Part shown: positions 1-7,872 of the stretch, one piece after another
How positions within the stretch are numbered: the stretch's first letter is position 1
How the letters are laid out: every line of letters starts with the position of its first letter
NCBI GenBank assembly: GCA_017503645.1
Contig: JAFVSR010000039.1
Coordinates: 30,729 to 94,728 of the forward strand
Direction of reading: 5' to 3'
Length of the DNA: 64,000 nt
Source of the DNA: Bacteroidaceae bacterium
GTDB lineage: Bacteria; Bacteroidota; Bacteroidia; Bacteroidales; Bacteroidaceae
The notes under the pieces: model-generated
Databases searched by the model: none
The model's input: only the letters and a program-made list of their open reading frames with translations
What the model was told of the DNA's origin: nothing
Translations under genes and position numbers: made by a program

Positions 1-87
1 TTATTAGTAATTTAGCACATTGCATAGCTAAAGCGAGTACGCACGCGCTGTGCAACAAGTTATTTACAACTATAAAAAAGTGAAATT

Positions 88-2247
88 ATGGCAAAGAAAG
101 GTGGAAAATCAAAGGGGAGAATGAACAAGCGGGTGCTTGTGGATATGCTTGTGGAGTTCTTTAACAGGCACGAAGGTGAGCAGATAAGTACAAAGGAGAT
201 TTTCAAGGAGCTTGCCCTCACATCGTCGTCGGCACGCACATTGTGTGTGAGCATTCTCGACGACCTTGTGTTCGATGGTTATCTCATTGAGCCGGCCTTC
301 CGTCGCTACCAGCTTGCCAACAGCAGCACCTCTATGCTGGGCACGTTCCAACGCAACAATAACGGCTACAACCTCTTTTACCCCGACGACGACAGCGAGC
401 CGGTGATAGTGACCGAACGCAATTCGGGCCACGCACTCACCGACGATTATGTGCGCCTTGCGCTCTTTGCCAACCGCCGCGGGCGTGGCCGTGAGGGCGA
501 GGTGGTGGAGGTTCTCAAACGTGCGCACGATACTTTTGTGGGCGAGCTGCACGTGGAGAAGCACTATGCCTTCCTGCTCACCGAAAATCGTTTGATGCCC
601 TTCGATATATTTATTCCCAAAGACTTGTTGAAGGGTGGAAAGAATGGTGACAAGGCTGTCGTGAAACTGCTTGAATGGCCTGCCGAGAGCAAGAATCCAG
701 TGGGCAAAGTGTTGGATATATTGGGTAAGGCAGGCGAGAACGATACCGAGATGAACGCCATTCTTGCGGAATTCGGCCTGCCCTATACATACCCTGCCGC
801 GGTGGAGCAGGCTGCCGAGAGGCTGCAGGTGGGTATTACCCCCGAGGAGATAGCCGCCCGCGAGGATTTCCGCAATGTAACCACATTCACCATAGACCCC
901 GACGATGCCAAGGACTTTGACGATGCACTGTCGGTGCGCTCTCTTGCGGGCGGTTTATGGGAGGTGGGTGTACACATTGCCGATGTGTCGTTCTACGTTA
1001 CCGAGGGTGGTACCATAGACAAGGAGGCTTTCAAGCGTGCCACATCAATCTATCTTGTGGACAGAACAATACCTATGCTGCCCGAAAGGCTCTGCAATTT
1101 CCTCTGCTCGTTGCGCCCCCGCGAGGACAAGCTCACCTATTCCGTCATCTTCACAATGAACGAAAAGGCCGAGGTGAAGGATTACCGCATTTGCCGTTCG
1201 GTGATAAACAGCGACCGTCGTTTCTGCTACGACGAGGTGCAGCAGATTATTGAAAAGGGCGAGGGCGAGTTTTACAAGGAGATTTCTCTGCTCAATTCGC
1301 TTGCGCAGATTATGCGCAGCAAACGTTTCGATGCGGGCGCCATAGATTTCCAACAGGCCGAGGTGCATTTTCGTCTCGACGATGCAGGCAAGCCTCTGTC
1401 GGTCTATTTCAGCGAGAGCAACGAGTCGCACCAGCTTATAGAGGAGTTTATGCTCCTTGCCAACCGCACCGTGGCCGAAAGAATAGGCCGCCGTGCCCCG
1501 GGCAACACGCCCAAAACATTTGTCTATCGCATACACGACCAGCCCGACCCCGAAAAACTTGCAATGCTATCTAAATTCGTGAGCAAACTGGGCTACAAGA
1601 TGCGCAGCGGTTCGGGGCGCACCACATCGGCCACGGCTATGAACAATCTGCTAAAAGAGGTGCACGGCACCAAAGAGCAGAACGTGATAGAGCAGATATC
1701 GGTGCGCACAATGCAAAAGGCGCGTTACTCCACCGAGAACATAGGGCACTATGGCCTTGCCTTCCGCTACTACACGCACTTTACTTCACCCATACGCCGC
1801 TACCCCGACCTTCTTGTTCATCGCCTGCTCACGCGCTACCTGTTGCAGGGTTCACGCTCGGTGAGCCTTCCCAAGTACGAGGATTTTTGCGACCACTGTT
1901 CGGCACAGGAGCAGGTGGCAGCCAATGCCGAGCGTGCAAGCATCAAGTACAAGCAGGTGGAGTTTATGAGCGAGCACATAGGCGAGGAGTTCGATGCCGT
2001 GATAAGCGGTGTCACCGAGTGGGGCATATATGCCGAGATAAACGAAAACAAGTGCGAGGGTATGATACCCGTGCGCACTCTGCAAGACGATTACTACGAA
2101 TTCGACGATGCCAACTACTGCCTTGTGGGCCGCCGCAAGCACGGGCGCTACACCATAGGCGATGCGGTACGTGTGCGCATAGCGCGTGCCAACCTCGACC
2201 GCAAGCAACTCGATTTCGACCTTGTGGAACATTACGGCAGCCTCTGA
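88..2247 (+). CDS. rnr: Ribonuclease R (RNB family 3'-5' exoribonuclease)
   Basis: A 719-residue cytoplasmic RNase that degrades structured RNA processively from the 3' end. In order: an N-terminal winged-helix region (about residues 10-75, RVLVDMLVEFFNRHEG), cold-shock domains, the RNB catalytic core with the acidic metal-binding motif IDPDDAKDFDDA near residues 268-280, and a C-terminal S1 domain starting near residue 630 (VISGVTEWGIYAEI). Length is that of the RNase R/VacB family; the winged helix separates it from RNase II. The start follows an A/T-rich leader and is the first ATG of the frame. It is the first gene of the window, on the same strand as the two-component system, but a separate promoter lies between them. 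Family assignment is secure. Confidence 0.96.
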   Translation: MAKKGGKSKGRMNKRVLVDMLVEFFNRHEGEQISTKEIFKELALTSSSARTLCVSILDDLVFDGYLIEPAFRRYQLANSSTSMLGTFQRNNNGYNLFYPDDDSEPVIVTERNSGHALTDDYVRLALFANRRGRGREGEVVEVLKRAHDTFVGELHVEKHYAFLLTENRLMPFDIFIPKDLLKGGKNGDKAVVKLLEWPAESKNPVGKVLDILGKAGENDTEMNAILAEFGLPYTYPAAVEQAAERLQVGITPEEIAAREDFRNVTTFTIDPDDAKDFDDALSVRSLAGGLWEVGVHIADVSFYVTEGGTIDKEAFKRATSIYLVDRTIPMLPERLCNFLCSLRPREDKLTYSVIFTMNEKAEVKDYRICRSVINSDRRFCYDEVQQIIEKGEGEFYKEISLLNSLAQIMRSKRFDAGAIDFQQAEVHFRLDDAGKPLSVYFSESNESHQLIEEFMLLANRTVAERIGRRAPGNTPKTFVYRIHDQPDPEKLAMLSKFVSKLGYKMRSGSGRTTSATAMNNLLKEVHGTKEQNVIEQISVRTMQKARYSTENIGHYGLAFRYYTHFTSPIRRYPDLLVHRLLTRYLLQGSRSVSLPKYEDFCDHCSAQEQVAANAERASIKYKQVEFMSEHIGEEFDAVISGVTEWGIYAEINENKCEGMIPVRTLQDDYYEFDDANYCLVGRRKHGRYTIGDAVRVRIARANLDRKQLDFDLVEHYGSL

Positions 2248-2260
2248 TTTTTGCAAGGGG

Positions 2261-2296
2261 ATTTCAAATTCTTTTCAAAATCGGGTTGTACGTTTG
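2261..2296 (+). promoter_or_regulatory. Promoter of the two-component operon with a 23-nt regulatory box
   Basis: TACGTTTG at 2289-2296 fits the Bacteroidota -7 element TAnnTTTG; transcription would start close to the ATG at 2315. Just upstream, 2261-2283 carries a box of pattern TTTCA-A-n-TTC-n-TTTCA-n-AATCG, two TTTCA copies 11 nt apart, as expected for an OmpR-type dimer on one DNA face. A box identical at 20 of 23 positions lies at 4537-4559 with the same distance to its -7 element. Inference: the regulator controls its own operon and the PepSY genes. Confidence 0.6.
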
Positions 2297-2314
2297 CGGT
2301 AAATACTTTTTACT

Positions 2315-2998
2315 ATGAAACTGCTTATAATAGAAGACGATGCCTCGTTGAGTGAGATAATGTGCCGCGCACTGCGCAGCGAGGGCTATGTGGTGGAGTG
2401 TGCCGCCACCTTCTTCGATGCCGACGACAAGATAGCGGGTTACAGTTACGACTGCATTCTGCTCGATATAATGTTGCCCGATGGCAACGGCCTCAAACTA
2501 CTGGAGCACATAAAGGCGCTCGACAAGGGCGACCGCGTGATAATAATATCGGCACGCGACTCCATTGACGACAAGGTGGCGGGGCTCGACCTGGGTGCCG
2601 ACGACTATCTTGCCAAGCCGTTTTATATGGCCGAGCTGTCGGCGCGCATAAAGAGTGTGCTGCGCAGGGGTAGTGCAGCGGTGTCAAAGCAGATGTGTGC
2701 GGGCAATATTGAGTTGAGCATAGAGAGCCGCCGCGTGGTGGTGGGTGGCAGCGATGTGCCACTGCTTAAAAAGGAGTTCGATATTCTGCTCTATTTTATG
2801 CAGCGCCCGGGCCACATAGTGGACAAGGCTGTGTTGGCGGAATCGGTGTGGGGCGACCACATTGATGCTGCCGACAATTTCCAGTTTGTCTATGCACAGA
2901 TAAAGAATTTGAGAAAAAGGCTTGCCGAGGCGGGTGCCACATTCAACATCAAGGCAGTCTATGGTTTCGGTTATAAATTTTGCGAGGTGGAGCTATGA
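2315..2998 (+). CDS. OmpR/PhoB-family response regulator
   Basis: A 227-residue DNA-binding regulator. The receiver domain (1-115) has the acidic pocket E7-D8-D9, the phospho-acceptor D51 in CILLDIMLPDG, and conserved K101 in DDYLAKPF. The C-terminal half (about 125-225) is an OmpR-type winged helix (LLKKEFDILLYFMQRPGHIV; VYGFGYKF at the end). It is followed by its histidine kinase with a 4-nt ATGA overlap, so the two are translationally coupled. The shared promoter box upstream of this gene and of the PepSY genes at 4.66 kb suggests autoregulation and those two genes as targets; this is inferred from sequence similarity only. Confidence 0.95.
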   Translation: MKLLIIEDDASLSEIMCRALRSEGYVVECAATFFDADDKIAGYSYDCILLDIMLPDGNGLKLLEHIKALDKGDRVIIISARDSIDDKVAGLDLGADDYLAKPFYMAELSARIKSVLRRGSAAVSKQMCAGNIELSIESRRVVVGGSDVPLLKKEFDILLYFMQRPGHIVDKAVLAESVWGDHIDAADNFQFVYAQIKNLRKRLAEAGATFNIKAVYGFGYKFCEVEL

Positions 2999-4257
2999 AA
3001 CTGTTGAATACCGTGCTTGCGCGCCTGGCGGTGGCGCTGTTGCCCATTCTGGCTCTTTGGTCGGTAATCTTCTACTTTGCAATGGTAGAGGAGATAAACG
3101 ATGAAACCGATGACAGCCTCGAGGGCTATGCCGAACTTATAATACGCCGCACATTGGCGGGCCGCGAACTGCCTGCAGTGGGCGACGGCAGCAACAACAG
3201 CTACACGCTGGAGTTTCTTGGACATAACACTGCCGTTGTGCCCTCTATGCAATACAGCGACTCGCTTGTGTATATCCACGAAAAGAAAGAGACCGAGCCT
3301 GCGCGCGTGCTCACCGCTCATTTTGCCGATGCTGAAGGGGCTATGTACCGCCTGCTGGTGACTATGCCCACGTTTGAGCGCGAGGACCTCCTCGCCTCGG
3401 TGTTCTGGCACATTCTGGTGCTTTTCTTAGCGGTGGTGCTTACAATATTCCTTGCCACAATATTTGTGTTTCACCGCAGTATGCGGCCACTCTATGGCCT
3501 GCTCGGCTGGCTCGAACGGTACACACCAGGCAAGGGTGTAAACAATTTCCCTTCATCGCCGTCGGTGGTGGAGTTCCGCAAGCTCATTGATTCGGCAAGG
3601 GCTACAATAACGCGCGCCGAGAGCCATTTCGAACAGCAAAAACAGTTTATAGGCAATGCGTCGCACGAACTGCAAACACCGCTTGCCGTGCTTGGCAACC
3701 GCATAGAGTGGATGCTCGACAACACGGCATTGAGCGACGAACAGGCTGCCGAATTGAATAAAATGCAGCAGGCGCTGCGCCGTTTGGTGCGCCTGAACCG
3801 CACCCTCTTGTTGCTTGCAAAAATAGATAACGGGCAGTTCCCCGATGTGGCCGATGTGGATATTGCCGCTCTCATAAGGGATGAGGCAGAAACCTATTCC
3901 GAAATATATGCCGCACGTGGTATCGAGTGCGTGGTTGATTTGCCGCAAAGCATTGTGCTGTGTATGAACGAGGAGCTTGCCGCCATTCTTGTTACCAACC
4001 TGTTGAAGAATGCTTTCCTCCACTCGCCCGAGGGCGGCAAGATTTTGATATACGCCGCAGGCGGCACAATCTTTTTTACCAATAGCGGTAGTGAACCGCT
4101 CGATTCCACACGCCTGTTCCATCGTTTTTACAAGCAGGGTAAAACGGGTAACACCGGTTTGGGGCTTGCTCTTGTGGGTTCCATTGCGCGTAGTTATAAA
4201 ATGGATGTCAGATACTCATTTGAGGCTGGCAGACATATATTTGCGCTGTGCCGGTAG
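2995..4257 (+). CDS. Sensor histidine kinase of the OmpR-type pair
   Basis: A 420-residue membrane kinase. TM1 is about residues 8-30 and TM2 about 134-159, framing a periplasmic sensor of roughly 100 residues with no recognised domain. A HAMP-like linker leads to the H-box with H224 (FIGNASHELQTPLAVL), the N-box (LVTNLLKNAFLHSPEGGK) and a glycine box (GNTGLGLALVGSIA). An upstream in-frame ATG at 2980 exists, but the start at 2995 gives the coupling ATGA overlap with the regulator and a normal signal-anchor start. Signal sensed is unknown; envelope stress is plausible given the exported PepSY-like proteins that appear to share its regulation. Confidence 0.93.
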   Translation: MKLLNTVLARLAVALLPILALWSVIFYFAMVEEINDETDDSLEGYAELIIRRTLAGRELPAVGDGSNNSYTLEFLGHNTAVVPSMQYSDSLVYIHEKKETEPARVLTAHFADAEGAMYRLLVTMPTFEREDLLASVFWHILVLFLAVVLTIFLATIFVFHRSMRPLYGLLGWLERYTPGKGVNNFPSSPSVVEFRKLIDSARATITRAESHFEQQKQFIGNASHELQTPLAVLGNRIEWMLDNTALSDEQAAELNKMQQALRRLVRLNRTLLLLAKIDNGQFPDVADVDIAALIRDEAETYSEIYAARGIECVVDLPQSIVLCMNEELAAILVTNLLKNAFLHSPEGGKILIYAAGGTIFFTNSGSEPLDSTRLFHRFYKQGKTGNTGLGLALVGSIARSYKMDVRYSFEAGRHIFALCR

Positions 4258-4290
4258 TGGGTACTGCTTATAATAACTAATGATTGTCAT

Positions 4291-4459
4291 ATGAAGATGA
4301 CTAAAAAGTGTATTTTTGCGTTACGCTTGCCTTCAAAATCCTCATTTACGCTTAGTAAACTGCGGTTTTTCAGGCTGCGCAAGCCTTAAACTACATCTTT
4401 TTATTCATCTCCCTGCAACAAGAGGCTGCTAAAAAATACTTTTTAGTCAGCCTCTTGTT
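4291..4459 (+). repeat. 169-nt intergenic repeat, copy 1
   Basis: This stretch recurs at 29422-29589 in the same orientation with five differences in 169 nt. It begins ATGAAGATGACTAAAAAGTG and ends in a strong hairpin (4417-4459). TGACTAAAAAGT at 4298-4309 is the exact reverse complement of 4438-4449, so its ends can also pair with each other. An inner stem AGGCT/AGCCT lies near 4372-4386. A 32-codon frame runs 4291-4389 in both copies; whether it is translated cannot be told. No transposase is present. It occupies most of the 401-nt gap after the kinase. Confidence 0.9.
4417..4459 (+). terminator. Hairpin at the end of repeat copy 1, probable terminator
   Basis: An outer stem pairs 4417-4428 with 4448-4459, T4447 is bulged, and an inner stem pairs CTAAAAA with TTTTTAG around a 4-nt loop. 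It lies downstream of the histidine kinase and upstream of the PepSY promoter. There is only a short T run after it, so termination is likely but not certain. Two of its outer pairs are swapped as pairs in copy 2 (A:T to T:A, C:G to A:T). Confidence 0.65.
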
Positions 4460-4536
4460 TAATGGGATAGTATAAAGAATAGAACCTGGTTTGTGAATAA
4501 GTGTTAAAAATGAAATAAATTCTCATTTTACTTTTT

Positions 4537-4572
4537 ATTTCAATTTCATTTCAGAATCGTATATAACCTTTG
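4537..4572 (+). promoter_or_regulatory. Promoter of the PepSY gene pair with the shared regulatory box
   Basis: The box at 4537-4559 (ATTTCAATTTCATTTCAGAA then TCG) matches the one before the response regulator at 20 of 23 positions. The -7-like AACCTTTG at 4565-4572 has its TTTG ten nt after the box, exactly as at 2261-2296. TTTCA occurs three times in the box. The long leader to the ATG at 4659 contains nothing else recognised. Confidence 0.55.
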
Positions 4573-4658
4573 CATCAGAAATAATGCAGAAAGGGTGTAA
4601 ACAGAATATCTCTTTCGCTTGTTAAAGTAGAAAATGAAACTAATTAAAAACTGAAATT

Positions 4659-5099
4659 ATGAAAAAGATTTTATTTGTATTTGCTGCGATTCTTTCACTG
4701 AGTGTATTAACTGCAAGAGCCGATAATGACAAGATTATCTCAAAAGGTATGCTCCCCGCCGAGGCTCAAACATTTATAAGTACCCATTTTGGCGACCTTA
4801 AAATATCTTATGCAAAGGAGGAGCGCGATTTTCTGGAGCATTCATACGAGGTGGTGTTTGCCGACGGCTCTAAAGTGGAATTCACCCGCAAGGGCGCTTG
4901 GAAGGATGTGGATTGCCGCTACAACGAGGTTCCTGCCGCGATAGTTCCCGAGGCCATAAGAGATTATGTGAGCGCGAACTACCCCGATGCCAAGATATTG
5001 AAGATTGAGCGCGATGCCAACGATTACGAGGTGAAACTATCGAACCGTCTTGAACTCACTTTCGATAAGAAATTGAATATTATAGATATCGACAATTAA
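4659..5099 (+). CDS. Exported PepSY-like protein
   Basis: A 146-residue protein with a signal peptide (MKKILFVFAAILSLSVLTARA) followed by two copies of a short alpha-beta unit (LPAEAQTFISTHFGDLKI... and VPEAIRDYVSANYPDAKILK...), the pattern of the PepSY-like/DUF2874 family common in Bacteroidales. These are small periplasmic or surface proteins of unclear biochemical role; the fold resembles beta-lactamase-inhibitor-like modules. It precedes a lipoprotein of the same family by 32 nt and shares a promoter box with the adjacent two-component system, so it is probably one of that system's outputs. Family assignment is by visible repeat pattern. Confidence 0.8.
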   Translation: MKKILFVFAAILSLSVLTARADNDKIISKGMLPAEAQTFISTHFGDLKISYAKEERDFLEHSYEVVFADGSKVEFTRKGAWKDVDCRYNEVPAAIVPEAIRDYVSANYPDAKILKIERDANDYEVKLSNRLELTFDKKLNIIDIDN

Positions 5100-5131
5100 G
5101 AGAATAACTAAACAACTAAGAAAGAACTATT

Positions 5132-5575
5132 ATGAAAAGAGTATTTTATTATCTGCTTTTGTTGCCTGCAATAATATTTGCATCTTGCAACGACGACGAT
5201 AACTCGCACGCCATAGAATTGAGCGACACGGTTAAGAGTTTTATTGAGACGAAGTACCCGGGTGCGGTTATCACAGAAACCGAATGGGCCGGTAACGGGC
5301 TGATTGAGGTTGATATAACGCACGATGCCAAGAGAAAGGAGGTTTACTTTACACGCACCGACGAGTGGGTGCGCACCGAGTGGGACGTAGCTCCCTCTGC
5401 CCTTGCGCAGGAGGTGAAAAATGCCATAGCAACTGCCTACCCCGATTATGTGATTGACGATGTTGATTATGTTGAGGCTCCCGCCGGTGACTATTACGAG
5501 GTGAACATTGAGAGGGGTAATTTTGAGAAATATTTGAAGGTGTCGCTCGACGGTGCTGTGATTGAAGAGCTTTAG
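5132..5575 (+). CDS. PepSY-like lipoprotein
   Basis: A 147-residue protein with a lipoprotein signal peptide (lipobox FASC, Cys19) and an acidic CNDDDNS start after the cysteine; acidic residues there often accompany surface export in Bacteroidota. The body holds two PepSY-like units (VKSFIETKYPGAVITETEW; VKNAIATAYPDYVIDDVDY), like the upstream gene, from which it may have arisen by duplication. It closes the two-gene unit: a GC-rich terminator follows at 5602. Function unknown. Confidence 0.8.
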   Translation: MKRVFYYLLLLPAIIFASCNDDDNSHAIELSDTVKSFIETKYPGAVITETEWAGNGLIEVDITHDAKRKEVYFTRTDEWVRTEWDVAPSALAQEVKNAIATAYPDYVIDDVDYVEAPAGDYYEVNIERGNFEKYLKVSLDGAVIEEL

Positions 5576-5601
5576 TGTTGATAAATAATATGTGTGTATT
5601 C

Positions 5602-5630
5602 CCGCGCTCCCTTTTGGGGGCGCGGTTTTT
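5602..5630 (+). terminator. Intrinsic terminator after the PepSY pair
   Basis: CCGCGC-TCCC pairs with GGGG-GCGCGG around a short T-rich loop and is followed at once by TTTTT. It lies 27 nt after the stop of the lipoprotein gene. Confidence 0.85.
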
Positions 5631-5713
5631 CTGTTATAGTGGTGTAGCCCACTTTTGAATTTATGCCGCTAAAAACAGCAAAATTTATTTTGTATTTCGC
5701 TCGCTTGCATTAT

Positions 5714-5733
5714 TTTTGTAATAAATTACAAAA
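5714..5733 (+). promoter_or_regulatory. Inverted repeat upstream of metF, candidate operator
   Basis: TTTTGTAATAAATTACAAAA is a perfect 9-bp inverted repeat with a 2-nt centre. A further half-site TTTGTAAT is at 5753-5760. A -7-like CATATTTG lies at 5749-5756, so the palindrome sits where a repressor would cover the -33 region. No regulator gene is nearby. Confidence 0.4.
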
Positions 5734-5785
5734 TAGGCTCAATGTGCCCATATTTGTAATGCGTATAAAACAACCTGCAAACAAA

Positions 5786-6730
5786 ATGAACGTAATAGAT
5801 AGCTTAAACAGTTGCGACAAAACAGCCTTTTCATTCGAGGTGCTGCCACCCATCAAGGGCACAGGCACCACCAAGCTGTTCAGCAACATCGAGCGGCTTA
5901 TGGAATTTAAGCCCAAATACATAAATATAACCACTCACCACAGCGAGCCTGTATATACCGATATGGGCGATGGTACATACAAGCGCAGCACCATACGCCG
6001 CCGCCCGGGTACCGTGGCAGTGGCCACCGCCATTCAACACCGTTTCGGTGTGCCTGTGGTGCCGCATATTTTGTGCAACGGTTATTCGCTCGAGGAGACC
6101 GAGTATGTGCTCATCGACCTGCAGCTGTCGGGCATAAACGATATTCTTGTGTTGCGTGGCGACAGATGCAAAGAGGGGTCTGCACGATGTAAATCCCACG
6201 CCCACGCAATAGACCTCTTGCACCAGGTAAACCGCTTCAACGAGGGCTTTTTTATCGATGGCTCGCCTATGAAGGAGCGTGGCGAGGGCTTCACCTGCGG
6301 TGTGGCCTGCTACCCCGAGAAGCACGAGGAGGCACCGAACCTCGAAAGCGACCTTGCAGTCCTTAAACAAAAGGCCGATGCGGGCGCCGCCTATGCAGTT
6401 ACGCAGATGTTCTTCGACAACGAAAAGTATTTTGCCTTTGTGGAGCGCGCCCGTGCAATGGGTATAAACATCCCTATAATACCCGGAATAAAGCCTATGC
6501 ACCGCCTCTCGCAGTTGAATATTCTGCCCAAAACCTTCCACGTGGATTTACCCGTGGACCTTGTTGCCGCAATGCAGCAGTGCAAAGACGATGTGGCAGC
6601 AGCGCAGGTGGGGCGCGAATGGGCTGTGGCTCAGTGTCGCGAACTTATGGCAAAGGGTGTTCCAAGCATTCATTTCTACACGATAAATGCTATGGATAGT
6701 GTTTATGAAATAGCAAAAACCATTTACTGA
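5786..6730 (+). CDS. metF: Methylenetetrahydrofolate reductase
   Basis: A 314-residue FAD enzyme reducing 5,10-methylene-THF to 5-methyl-THF, the methyl donor for methionine synthesis. The frame opens 41 codons earlier, but the family start is at MNVIDSLNSCDKTAFSFEVL, where the conserved FSFEVLPP motif with the catalytic Glu lies close to the N-terminus. Other family signatures are NITTHH, ILVLRGDR and AVTQMFFDN. The stop codon overlaps the holB start by one base (TGATG), so the genes are co-transcribed. metK at 37 kb and luxS/mtnN at 17 kb work in the same methyl cycle. Confidence 0.95.
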   Translation: MNVIDSLNSCDKTAFSFEVLPPIKGTGTTKLFSNIERLMEFKPKYINITTHHSEPVYTDMGDGTYKRSTIRRRPGTVAVATAIQHRFGVPVVPHILCNGYSLEETEYVLIDLQLSGINDILVLRGDRCKEGSARCKSHAHAIDLLHQVNRFNEGFFIDGSPMKERGEGFTCGVACYPEKHEEAPNLESDLAVLKQKADAGAAYAVTQMFFDNEKYFAFVERARAMGINIPIIPGIKPMHRLSQLNILPKTFHVDLPVDLVAAMQQCKDDVAAAQVGREWAVAQCRELMAKGVPSIHFYTINAMDSVYEIAKTIY

Positions 6731-7872
6731 TGGCACTCACCTTTGGCGACATAATAGGACAGCAGAAGGTTGTGGAGCAACTCAAACGCAGTGTCGATGA
6801 GAACCGCCTTGCGCACGCTCTTCTCATAACCGGTCCACGCGGCAACGGTAAGTTGCCCATTGCTGTGGCTCTTGCCCATTATTTGCTATGTGGAAACAGA
6901 GAGGGTGGTGATGCTTGCGGCACCTGCCCCGCGTGCGTGAAGATGAACAAGCTCATACACAGCGACCTGCACTTTGTGTTTCCGGTGAAAAGAAAAAAGA
7001 GCGGTGGTTCCGACAGCGCACCCGTGAGCGATGACTACATTGCCGAGTGGCGCGAACTATTGCTCAAGAATCCCTATTTCAGCTACGACGATTGGTTGCA
7101 AAAGCTCGACCTCGACAATCAGCAGCCTATGATATACGAGCGCGAGAGCGGCGAGATATTGCAAAAGCTATCAATGAAATCGCGTGAAGGCGGGTGGAAG
7201 ATTGTTATCATATGGCTGCCCGAGAAGATGAAGGATGTGGGTGCCAACAAACTGCTTAAGATAATAGAGGAGCCACCACAGGAGACGCTCTTTATGCTGG
7301 TATCCGAGGAGCCTGCGCAGATAATATCCACCATACTGAGCCGCACACAGCGCGTGGAGGTGCCACGCATTATGCAGCAAGATATAGAAAAAGCACTCAT
7401 TGCCCGCCACGGCCTCACACCGGCCGATGCTGCCCGTGTGGCACAACAGAGCGGCGGTAACTGGGAGGCTGCCGAGGAGATGCTCTCGCTTGATAGCGAC
7501 AAGGCGCTCTATCTCGACCTCTTTTCGCAACTTATGCGCATAGCGTATGCCCGCAACATACAGGAGATGAAACGTTGGAGCGAGCAGGTGGCAGCTATGG
7601 GCCGCGAACGCCAAAAACGCCTGCTTGGCTATTGTCAGCGTATGATACGCGAGAACTTTATAATGAACTTCAAGCGCGATGAGATGCTCTGCCTCTCGCC
7701 CGAAGAACGAAACTTTTCGGTGCGTTTTTCACCCTTTGTGAACGAACGCAACATCTTCGGCATTATGGATGAGCTGTCCGAAGCGCAGAGACACATAGAA
7801 CAGAATGTTAATGCAAAAATGGTCTTTTTCGATATGTCGTTGAGAATGATCGTTTGGATAAAAAACCGTTAA
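6730..7872 (+). CDS. holB: DNA polymerase III delta' subunit
   Basis: A 380-residue AAA+ clamp-loader subunit. N-terminal HALLITGPRGNGKLPIA is the P-loop region; the usual Thr/Ser after GK is Leu, fitting a delta' subunit that does not hydrolyse ATP. A zinc module follows (CGNREGGDACGTCPAC), then the sensor region LLKIIEEPPQETLFMLVSEE and SRTQRVEVPR. It starts on the metF stop and ends directly against the PSP1 gene, so the three genes form one unit. The C-terminal third is less conserved but of normal length. Confidence 0.93.
   Translation: MALTFGDIIGQQKVVEQLKRSVDENRLAHALLITGPRGNGKLPIAVALAHYLLCGNREGGDACGTCPACVKMNKLIHSDLHFVFPVKRKKSGGSDSAPVSDDYIAEWRELLLKNPYFSYDDWLQKLDLDNQQPMIYERESGEILQKLSMKSREGGWKIVIIWLPEKMKDVGANKLLKIIEEPPQETLFMLVSEEPAQIISTILSRTQRVEVPRIMQQDIEKALIARHGLTPADAARVAQQSGGNWEAAEEMLSLDSDKALYLDLFSQLMRIAYARNIQEMKRWSEQVAAMGRERQKRLLGYCQRMIRENFIMNFKRDEMLCLSPEERNFSVRFSPFVNERNIFGIMDELSEAQRHIEQNVNAKMVFFDMSLRMIVWIKNR

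Noticed and set aside
4291-4459. The repeat as an insertion sequence
   Set aside because: Only 169 nt, no transposase, no target duplication visible at the edges; a MITE-like origin stays possible.
5640-5785. A SAM riboswitch before metF
   Set aside because: None of the SAM-II or S-box conserved blocks is present; only the palindrome was found.
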